DNA of 58,060 bases, taken from positions 1-58,060 of the forward strand of contig MGZB01000007.1 in assembly GCA_001801995.1 (NCBI GenBank). Direction: 5' to 3'. Origin of the DNA: Gammaproteobacteria bacterium RIFOXYD12_FULL_61_37 (GTDB taxonomy: Bacteria > Pseudomonadota > Gammaproteobacteria > Chromatiales > Chromatiaceae). The translations under genes and the position numbers were made by a program. This document shows positions 16,129-22,399 of the stretch, piece after piece (within the stretch, counting starts at the first letter, position 1; the number at the start of each line of letters is the position of its first letter). The notes below the pieces were generated by a model, which worked only from the letters and a program-made list of their open reading frames with translations, had not been told where the DNA came from and did no database searches.

Positions 16129-16875
16129 TCAGTACCGCACAGCGGGCGTTTCTATCTTCAGCCCGTTGCCACGGGCATTGAGGTAGACCTCAAGGTTGCG
16201 GTAATCCTCGGAGTCGTGCTCGAACCTCGCTGCCCGTAGCGAGACCATGCATTCGTTCAGACGGTCGCCCAGGCTGGTCACTTTGCCGCTGCCCAGACGA
16301 TAGGTGGGAAAGCCATTGGTCTGCCCCTCGGAGAGAGGCTGGGCGCGCATCTTGCGGCCGGGGTATTGGTCGTGGCAGTGATAGCAGGTCATGCCGAACT
16401 GGCCCAGCCGGGTGCGGTAGAGCTTTTCGCCCATTTCATAAAAGGGCTTCAATTCAGCCGACACATCCACGTTCACCGGTTCGCCACGGGCCAGGTGACG
16501 CACGAAGGTCTCCAGGTAGAGGGCGTTCTTGTCGTCGAACTCCAGGGGAAAATTGCCCAGTCTCTCCTCCCAGCAGATATGGACGCGGTCGCGCAGGGTT
16601 ACCGGCTTGCCCTGGGCCTTGCCGAAGACCGGATAGGCGGCGATCCGCCTGGGGTCCAGCTTGGCGCCGCCCTCGCCATGGCAGGTGGCGCAGGAATGGC
16701 CCTCCTCCCCCTGGGCATGGAACAGTTTGGACCCCTCCTCCACTGCCGACATGCCGGGATTCTGGAAATCGTCGTCCTGAATCGCCCGGCTCTCGGGCGT
16801 CAGATACTCATAACCCGACTTCGGCCCCGCCCAGAGGCTGAGGGGGATCAACAGCAGCACGAGAAAACGGATCAT
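16129..16875 (-). CDS. soxA: SoxA, dihaem cytochrome c of the thiosulfate-oxidising complex
   Basis: 248 aa periplasmic protein with a short signal peptide (about 1-16). Two c-type haem motifs are present, CATCH (62-66) and CYHCH (164-168), marking it as a dihaem SoxA. Cys209 in RLNECM is positioned as the active-site cysteine/haem ligand, and Cys101 (HICWEE) may ligate the first haem. SoxAX joins thiosulfate to the SoxYZ carrier and passes electrons to small cytochromes. It overlaps soxX by 4 bp. soxYZ and soxB are not in the window. A degraded copy of its 3' end lies at 15285-15417. Confidence 0.94.
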   Translation of the reverse strand: MIRFLVLLLIPLSLWAGPKSGYEYLTPESRAIQDDDFQNPGMSAVEEGSKLFHAQGEEGHSCATCHGEGGAKLDPRRIAAYPVFGKAQGKPVTLRDRVHICWEERLGNFPLEFDDKNALYLETFVRHLARGEPVNVDVSAELKPFYEMGEKLYRTRLGQFGMTCYHCHDQYPGRKMRAQPLSEGQTNGFPTYRLGSGKVTSLGDRLNECMVSLRAARFEHDSEDYRNLEVYLNARGNGLKIETPAVRY

Positions 16876-17321
16876 TTGAGCGTCGCCAGATAGGCCACTA
16901 CATCCTCCACCTGCTGGGCGCTAAGGAGGGTCCTGCCCGCATGGTCATCGTCAGAGCGGTAGATTTCCTTGGGGTCCAGATAGAAGGCCGGCATGATGGT
17001 GTCCGGCTTGATCAGCCGCGCGTTGATGACCCACAACCTGATTCCGACCGCCGGGAGACGGGAGCCGACCCCCGCCAGGGGCGGGCCGATCTCTCCATGG
17101 AAGGGCTCTTCCGGGATCGGCAAGGGGTGACAGGCCAGGCAGTTGCCCTGCGCCTGATTCGCCGCGACCGCCCTGCCCCTCTGGGCGTCGCCTTTCAAAC
17201 CGCCCAGGGGTTCGGGAACGGAGGCTGGCTCAGCCCGCCAGGCCAGATAGGGTTCGGCCGCCGGGACTTCGGCGGCTAAGGCGATGCCGATAGGGATCAG
17301 GAAAAGGTGGCGAAAAATCAT
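16872..17321 (-). CDS. soxX: SoxX, monohaem cytochrome c of the thiosulfate-oxidising complex
   Basis: 149 aa. A signal peptide (about 1-22) is followed by a class I cytochrome c domain: haem motif CLACH (61-65) and distal ligand Met110 in IMPAFY. It pairs with SoxA, whose start overlaps its stop (ATGA). The gene begins 37 bp after the draG stop on the same strand, with a G5T/AC5 hairpin abutting its start codon, so expression may depend on read-through from the nif genes or on a promoter inside draG. Confidence 0.93.
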   Translation of the reverse strand: MIFRHLFLIPIGIALAAEVPAAEPYLAWRAEPASVPEPLGGLKGDAQRGRAVAANQAQGNCLACHPLPIPEEPFHGEIGPPLAGVGSRLPAVGIRLWVINARLIKPDTIMPAFYLDPKEIYRSDDDHAGRTLLSAQQVEDVVAYLATLK

Positions 17322-17341
17322 GGGGGTGCATTTAACCCCCA
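17321..17341 (-). promoter_or_regulatory. Hairpin abutting the soxX start codon
   Basis: On the minus strand GGGGGT, a 7-nt loop and ACCCCC form a stem ending directly at the soxX ATG. The G-run is the only Shine-Dalgarno-like sequence, so the hairpin could mask it. With the T-rich start of soxX behind it, it could instead act as a weak terminator after draG. Structure is seen; the role is inferred. Confidence 0.45.
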
Positions 17342-17358
17342 GAACAAGTCCCGATCAA

Positions 17359-18315
17359 TCAGATCCGTGGAATGGCCCAGTCTCGTTCAGCCGCCAGGGC
17401 CAGGAGTTCGATGGTCTGGCTCTCGCAGGCCTTTCTGACCTGGGGGTTCAGCGCCTTGCGCCACGAGGCGGGGATGACGGAGAGGCCATGGAAGGCCCCG
17501 GCCAGCATGCCGGCGATGGCCCCGGTGGTATCGGCGTCGCCGCCCCGGTTGACCACATCGACCAGGATGGCTTCGAAGCTGTCGTTGGAGAAGAAGGCCT
17601 GAAAGACGGCCTGGAGGGTATGGACGATGTAACCGCTGGGGTTTTCGACCCGGCGCCGGTCGAAGCGATAGGCCGGGTGGCGCTCGGCCAAGCCATGGGC
17701 CATGGCCAGCAGCGATGCCTTGTCCCTGCCCGTCAGCGCGGCCACGACCATGGACAGCAGGGTCTCGGTCCCCGCGTCGGCCAGGGGGCTGTTATGGGTG
17801 ACATGGGACTGGAGGCGGGAGGCGCGCATCAGCTCCTCGTCCGAGGCGTTCCAGTAGGCCAGGGCGACGGGCAGGAAGCGCATGCAGGCGCCGTTGCCGG
17901 CGTCGTATTCGTTCTCGGGGACGGCGGTCTGGCCGGTAGTCCTGAAGTGGAGGATGCCGCGCCGCACGGTGTTGCCCATGTCCACCGGCTGGCCGCGCAT
18001 CCATTCGCTGAAGGCGCTGGCCACGGCTCCGGCATCGACCCCCCGGCGTTCGACGATCGAGCGCCCCAGGGCCAGACTCATCTCGGTGTCGTCGGTGACC
18101 TGGCCCGGTTTCAGCCGCAACCAGCCGCCGCCGCTGATCTTGCGGTGGACACCGTGACGCTCACGGATCTCGCCGGGGGTCATGAACTCGGTCGTGGCGC
18201 CCAGGGCATCGCCCACGGCCAGGCCGAGATAGGCGCCGAGGGCGCGTTGTTGCAGATCCCCCTTCAGGGGGACTGGTCCGCCTGATGGCGACCCTACTCC
18301 TCGGGACCGAAACAT
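17359..18315 (-). CDS. draG: ADP-ribosylglycohydrolase, probable DraG (nitrogenase reactivation)
   Basis: 318 aa from ATG 18315, which overlaps the nifQ end by 22 bp. DraG family landmarks: ALGAYLGLAVGDALGA, the dinuclear-metal motif TDDTEM (74-79), NEYDAGNGACMRFLPVA, and GGDADTTG (258-265). DraG removes ADP-ribose from dinitrogenase reductase (NifH), restoring activity after an ammonium or dark/energy switch-off. Context inside a nif operon supports that role over a generic ADP-ribosylglycohydrolase. Its usual partner draT is not in the window. Confidence 0.9.
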   Translation of the reverse strand: MFRSRGVGSPSGGPVPLKGDLQQRALGAYLGLAVGDALGATTEFMTPGEIRERHGVHRKISGGGWLRLKPGQVTDDTEMSLALGRSIVERRGVDAGAVASAFSEWMRGQPVDMGNTVRRGILHFRTTGQTAVPENEYDAGNGACMRFLPVALAYWNASDEELMRASRLQSHVTHNSPLADAGTETLLSMVVAALTGRDKASLLAMAHGLAERHPAYRFDRRRVENPSGYIVHTLQAVFQAFFSNDSFEAILVDVVNRGGDADTTGAIAGMLAGAFHGLSVIPASWRKALNPQVRKACESQTIELLALAAERDWAIPRI

Positions 18316-18869
18316 CGCTGGTAATCCTTGCAGATTTCGCAACTGGGGGAACGGCAAGTATAGATCCCCTCGGTTTCACATAGCTGTTTGTAGAGGAACT
18401 TTTTCCATTTCATGTCCCGGTCGTTGCGTAGCGCCAGGGGCTCGAAGTTTTCGCGCATCAGCCGGGAGAGGTCGCCCCGGTTCCACAGGCCCAGGTCCTG
18501 CCACAGATGGTCGTCGCCCATGCAGCCGGCGGCCAGGATATCGGCCATCCAGGGCTCGCGGGCGCTCCCGCCGCTACGATTCGCCATGAGCAGCGCCCGC
18601 AGGTCCGCCATTTCTTCCCCGCGCCGGGGATCGAGCGGACGGCCCAGCCCCGCGAACTGGGCCGCTTCCAGGCCGGGAAAGTGGCGTGCCAGCAGGCGCC
18701 GGAATTCGAACTCCCCCAGCCCCAGCCAGACCGGCATGGCGCCGGCGCCGAGGGTCCAGGAGGCCAGCATGCGCGCCAGGGTCTCCTCCAGGGGATCGCC
18801 CCGGCGCTTGGCCATCAATCCCGCATGGCAGTGTTCCGGCGTCTCCTTCGCCAAGGCTAGGGTGGACAT
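18294..18869 (-). CDS. nifQ: NifQ, molybdenum donor for FeMo-cofactor synthesis
   Basis: 191 aa. The C-terminus has the NifQ cysteine motif C-x4-C-x2-C-x5-C (Cys172, 177, 180, 186), which binds a Mo-Fe-S cluster. ATG 18869 follows a strong AGGAGGT; the open frame extends to 19064 but that stretch is arginine/proline-rich and overlaps the ferredoxin gene, so it is rejected. NifQ supplies molybdenum to NifEN/NifH during cofactor assembly. It is third in the nifB operon, 16 bp after the ferredoxin gene. Confidence 0.92.
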   Translation of the reverse strand: MSTLALAKETPEHCHAGLMAKRRGDPLEETLARMLASWTLGAGAMPVWLGLGEFEFRRLLARHFPGLEAAQFAGLGRPLDPRRGEEMADLRALLMANRSGGSAREPWMADILAAGCMGDDHLWQDLGLWNRGDLSRLMRENFEPLALRNDRDMKWKKFLYKQLCETEGIYTCRSPSCEICKDYQRCFGPEE

Positions 18870-18885
18870 CGGTTGACCTCCTGGG

Positions 18886-19185
18886 TTATCGCGCCTGGAT
18901 CTCGGCCCTCGCCTCGGCCAGCCGGGCGGGCGGGATGCCGGTGAGGGAACCGGGCGGATTGACCGGTTCACCCAAGCCGTTGAGGATCGCCCCCTCGATG
19001 GGGCAGATGCCGGCGCACTGGGGCTCGGCGTAGTCACCCTCGCACTCGGTGCATTTCCGCGCATCGATGCGGAAATGGGGCCGCGCCGGCCCGGCCGCGC
19101 CAGGCGGCAAAAAAATCGCCCGGCTCGGGCAGAGGGGCTCGCAGGCCCAGCAGTTGACGCAGGATTCGACGATCTCGTAAGCCAT
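18886..19185 (-). CDS. 2x[4Fe-4S] ferredoxin of the nif cluster
   Basis: 99 aa. Two cysteine clusters are visible: CVNCWACEPLCP near the N-terminus and CTECEGDYAEPQCAGICP in the middle, the second with the longer spacing seen in nif-associated (FdxN-like) ferredoxins. The C-terminal 30 residues are a Pro/Ala-rich tail. It lies 11 bp after nifB and 16 bp before nifQ, so it is cotranscribed. Likely an electron donor for NifB radical-SAM chemistry or nitrogenase; which one cannot be told from sequence. Confidence 0.9.
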   Translation of the reverse strand: MAYEIVESCVNCWACEPLCPSRAIFLPPGAAGPARPHFRIDARKCTECEGDYAEPQCAGICPIEGAILNGLGEPVNPPGSLTGIPPARLAEARAEIQAR

Positions 19186-19196
19186 GGCTTTTCTCC

Positions 19197-20690
19197 TCAG
19201 GCGCTCGCCCGGTATGGAACGGCGGTCATCTCCCGCTCGGGCAGGCCCTTCGCCACCATCTCGGCATAGACGGCGGCCAGGGCCTCCTCAATGGGTTCCA
19301 TGGCATGCTCGCCGTTGGGCTGGATGCCCGCCCGTTCGAGCTGTTCCCAGGGCTCGAAACCGATCTTGGCGCAGAGCACCGCCTCGCAACCCGCCAGGGC
19401 GCGGAGGGTCTTTTGCAGCTTGGTTTCCGCCTCGCCGCAGCTATCGCCGCCGGTGCAGTAGAGGTCGGTCTTGCGGTGGCCGATGAAGCGCACGTCGGTG
19501 GAAGAGGCCTCGTAGATCAGGAATTCCCTGGCGTGGCCGAAGTGCTGGTTGATGATGCCGCCGCCGCTGGTGGCCACGGCCATGAGGACAGGGCGCGGCC
19601 CTTTTTTCTGGCGCTTGAGGCTGGAGAGGGCGACAAGGGTCTCACCCGTCTTTTTCCTTTGGGCCTCGCGGTTGGCCTCGATGGCGGCCTGGACCTCGGC
19701 CCGGCGCTGCATGGCGGCCGCGTAGTCGATCTCCATGGCCTCGACCTTGTCCAGGGTGAAGTCTCCGCCGCGATCTTCCCCCAGCATGCCCACGGCGTCG
19801 GCGCGGCATTGGCGGCAATGACGCATCATGGCCATGTCGCCGGCGCATTTGTCTTGCAGGGTCTGGAGTTCGTCGTGGGTGGGGCCGCGCTGGCCCATGA
19901 GACCGAAGAAGGTGCCGTGTCCGGGCTCGGCGATCAGGGGCATGACGTTGTGCAGGAAGGCGCCCCTTGCCTTTACCGCCTTGCTCACTGCTTCCAGGTG
20001 GTGGTCGTTGACGCCGGGGATCATCACCGAATTGACCTTCACCAGCACGCCGCGCGCGCTGAGCATCTCCAGCCCCTTTTGTTGCTGTTCGATCAGAATC
20101 TCCGCCGCCTTGCGCCCCTTGACGCGGCGGTTGTTCCAGAAGATCCAGGGATAGATCTTGGCCCCCACCTCGGGATCGATGCAGTTGATGGTGATGGTGA
20201 CGTGGTCGATGTTGTACTCACACAGCCGCTCGACCAATCCCGGCAACGCCAGCCCATTGGTGGAGACGCAGAGCTTGATGTCCGGGGCCTTCTCGCTGAG
20301 CTGGCGGAAGGTCTCGAAGGTCCGTTCGGGATTCGCCAGCGGATCGCCGGGACCGGCAATGCCGAGCACCGTCATCTGCGGGATGTTGGCCGCCACCGCC
20401 AGGATCTTCCTCACCGCCTGGTCCGGGGTCAGCAGCTCGGAGACCACACCGGGACGGGATTCGTTGGCGCAGTCGTACTTGCGGTTGCAATAGTGGCACT
20501 GGATATTACAGGCCGGCGCCACTGCCGCATGCATGCGGGCGTAGTGGTGATGCGCCTCCTCGGAATAGCAGGGGTGGTTATGCACCTTCTCGCGGATATG
20601 GGCCGGCAGATGGGCAAGCTGGTCGCTGCTGCCGCCGCACCCGGACGAGCTGCAACCGCTCGCCTGGCCTATTACTGGCAATTCCATCAT
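19197..20690 (-). CDS. nifB: NifB, FeMo-cofactor biosynthesis radical SAM protein
   Basis: 497 aa. The radical-SAM motif is CNIQCHYC (Cys61, 65, 68), followed by KYDC, TVLGIAGPGDPLANP and further cysteines (HCRQCRADAVGMLGED). The C-terminal 130 residues form a NifX/NafY-like domain, as in many proteobacterial NifB. NifB fuses two [4Fe-4S] clusters and inserts carbide to give the NifB cofactor. ATG 20690 is preferred to ATG 20705: a GGGGG sits 5 bp before it, and the sigma-54 promoter at 20727-20742 would otherwise leave almost no leader. First gene of the nifB-fdx-nifQ-draG operon. Confidence 0.96.
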   Translation of the reverse strand: MMELPVIGQASGCSSSGCGGSSDQLAHLPAHIREKVHNHPCYSEEAHHHYARMHAAVAPACNIQCHYCNRKYDCANESRPGVVSELLTPDQAVRKILAVAANIPQMTVLGIAGPGDPLANPERTFETFRQLSEKAPDIKLCVSTNGLALPGLVERLCEYNIDHVTITINCIDPEVGAKIYPWIFWNNRRVKGRKAAEILIEQQQKGLEMLSARGVLVKVNSVMIPGVNDHHLEAVSKAVKARGAFLHNVMPLIAEPGHGTFFGLMGQRGPTHDELQTLQDKCAGDMAMMRHCRQCRADAVGMLGEDRGGDFTLDKVEAMEIDYAAAMQRRAEVQAAIEANREAQRKKTGETLVALSSLKRQKKGPRPVLMAVATSGGGIINQHFGHAREFLIYEASSTDVRFIGHRKTDLYCTGGDSCGEAETKLQKTLRALAGCEAVLCAKIGFEPWEQLERAGIQPNGEHAMEPIEEALAAVYAEMVAKGLPEREMTAVPYRASA

Positions 20691-20726
20691 CAAATCCCCC
20701 GGCATTTAGTCTGTTAGGAGCCAGGA

Positions 20727-20742
20727 TGCAATCGGCATGCCC
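20727..20742 (-). promoter_or_regulatory. Sigma-54 promoter of nifB
   Basis: On the minus strand GGGCATG-CCGA-TTGCA matches the -24/-12 consensus TGGCAYR-N4-TTGCW, with the diagnostic GG and GC ten bases apart; only the first T differs. The expected transcription start is about 20716, giving a leader of about 25 nt to the ATG at 20690. Confidence 0.88.
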
Positions 20743-20803
20743 ACTTCAGGAGAGAATCTAACCGGTTGAAATAACGGTTGTTCCCGTGGAATGGAAAAGG
20801 CCT

Positions 20804-20819
20804 TGTCGGATTGACGACA
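20804..20819. promoter_or_regulatory. NifA upstream activator sequence
   Basis: TGT-N10-ACA, in fact a perfect TGTCG-N6-CGACA inverted repeat, 62 bp upstream of the nifB -24/-12 promoter. This is the NifA-binding consensus, a little closer to the promoter than average but on the correct side. Confidence 0.8.
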
Positions 20820-20969
20820 CAACCGACCGACAGGATTGAAGGGGAAACACAGCCCTCGGATTATTTTGTGTAGCTTTGACCGGTTTTTAGGTTGAAAAGG
20901 AAGGGAACAGGTTGTACTAAAGGCGTTACCATCCCTCATTCCCATCTCCAGCATCGAAAGCCCGCTTCC

Positions 20970-21338
20970 ATGACCGATCTCGACGAAATCATCCAAGACA
21001 ACCCATGCAGCCAGCGTGAGAACTACGCCGCCCAGGTGCTGGGCGACAGTATGGAGCCGGAGTTCCCGGACCAGTGTGTGGTGATCATCCACCCCGGCGA
21101 TACCGCCTATAACGGTGCCTATGTCTTCGCCGAGGTGGAGGGGGTGCGCTGGTTCCGCCAGTATGTGAAGGACGCGGAAGGAGAACGGCTGGTGGCCCTG
21201 AACAATCTCTATCCCGAGATTTATCTCGACAGGCTGGAGTGGAAGATCCTCGGCCTGGTGGTGCAGCGCAACATCCGCCGCAGGGTCAAACATTACCATC
21301 CCGCCGTGCGGGATGGCGTTTCCGTTTCCTTGAATTGA
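20970..21338 (+). CDS. S24-family (LexA-like C-terminal) protein without a DNA-binding domain
   Basis: 122 aa. The region QVLGDSMEPEFPD carries the conserved GDSM serine (Ser27), with the S24 beta-core continuing through VVIIHPGDTAYNGAYVFAE. The protein lacks an N-terminal helix-turn-helix, and the general-base Lys of LexA-type self-cleavage is not obvious in the WFRQYVK segment, so cleavage activity is doubtful. ATG 20970 is chosen; the open frame upstream has no family features. It is divergent from nifB, and its stop overlaps the next start (TGATG), tying it to the RND pump genes. Function unknown. Confidence 0.75.
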   Translation: MTDLDEIIQDNPCSQRENYAAQVLGDSMEPEFPDQCVVIIHPGDTAYNGAYVFAEVEGVRWFRQYVKDAEGERLVALNNLYPEIYLDRLEWKILGLVVQRNIRRRVKHYHPAVRDGVSVSLN

Positions 21339-22399
21339 TGGCCGTGCGTTCTTCAACGCCCCTTTGCGGCCTGAAGGCCAGCCTGCCCCTGTTGCTCAGC
21401 CTGACCCTCATCGCCGGTTGCGGCGATGACCAGGGCACGGGTGATGCCGGCCAGCGGAAAATGCCTGCCCACCGTGTGGAGACCCTGGCCGTGCAAAAGG
21501 AATCGATCCCCCTGGAGCGGGAGCGGGCCGGCAATCTCAAGATCCGGCGCCAGGTGCGCATCCACAGCCAGGAGGAGGGCCGCATCACCCAGCTCCCTTT
21601 CTTCGAAGGGGACGCGGTCAAGGAGGGCGAGTTGCTGGCCGGGCTGGACGACAGTCTGGTGCGGGCCGAGCTGCAAAAGGCCGAGGCCAATCTGCATCAG
21701 GCTAAGCTGGACGCCGACCGCCTGACCGGCCTGGCCGACAAACGGCTGGCGTCGGAGGAACAGATGGCCCGCGCCCGCACCAACCTGGAGGTAGCCGAGG
21801 CCGAACGCCATCTGCTCAAAACCCGGCTCGACCACACCCGTATCGCAGCCCCCTTCTCCGGCTTGGTCAGCGAGCGACTGGTCGAACCGGGCGATCTGGT
21901 CGCCAAGTTCGACCACCTGCTGACCCTGATCGACCCCGATTCGCTGATCGTCCAGGTCTCGGTCTCCGAACTCTTGCTGCCGAGCCTGACGACGGGCACC
22001 CCGGTCTCGATCCGCATCGACGCCCTGCCGGGGGATGGATTCAAGGGTCGCATCCTGCGCATCCACCCCCGCATGGACCCGGCCAGCCGCCAGGGTCTGG
22101 TCGAGGTCAGCTTCGAACAGGTGCCGCCCCAGGCCCGAGGCGGTCAACTGGCCCGCGTCACCTTCACCTTGCCGCCCCGCGACCGGCTCCTGGTCCCCTT
22201 CACGGCCATCCAGCGCGACCGGGAGGGGGAATATCTCTTTCTGGCCCGGCAGGGCAAGGCCCATAAGGCCCGCATCGAGGCGGGCCTGCGCATCGGCGAG
22301 CGGGTGGAGGTCCTGCGGGGGCTCGACCCCGGTGAACAAATCGTCACACGCGGCTTCATGGGGCTGACCGAAGGCAAGGAAGTCGGCGCCCATGAGTAA
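21338..22399 (+). CDS. RND efflux periplasmic adaptor lipoprotein
   Basis: 353 aa. The N-terminus is a lipoprotein signal with lipobox ending AGC (Cys28). The body shows the membrane fusion protein pattern: lipoyl half (EEGRITQLPFFEGDAVKEGELLAGL spans it), alpha-hairpin (about 115-170), second lipoyl half (TRIAAPFSGLVSERLVEPG), then beta-barrel and membrane-proximal domains. The start codon overlaps the S24 gene stop, and its end overlaps the pump gene by 8 bp. It joins the RND permease to an outer-membrane channel; no TolC-like gene is adjacent. Confidence 0.9.
   Translation: MAVRSSTPLCGLKASLPLLLSLTLIAGCGDDQGTGDAGQRKMPAHRVETLAVQKESIPLERERAGNLKIRRQVRIHSQEEGRITQLPFFEGDAVKEGELLAGLDDSLVRAELQKAEANLHQAKLDADRLTGLADKRLASEEQMARARTNLEVAEAERHLLKTRLDHTRIAAPFSGLVSERLVEPGDLVAKFDHLLTLIDPDSLIVQVSVSELLLPSLTTGTPVSIRIDALPGDGFKGRILRIHPRMDPASRQGLVEVSFEQVPPQARGGQLARVTFTLPPRDRLLVPFTAIQRDREGEYLFLARQGKAHKARIEAGLRIGERVEVLRGLDPGEQIVTRGFMGLTEGKEVGAHE

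Noticed and set aside
19305-20717. A 470-codon plus-strand open frame antisense to nifB
   Set aside because: It mirrors the nifB codon positions in high-GC DNA, is rich in low-complexity Ala/Gly/His/Asp, and shows no family features, while nifB is unmistakable.
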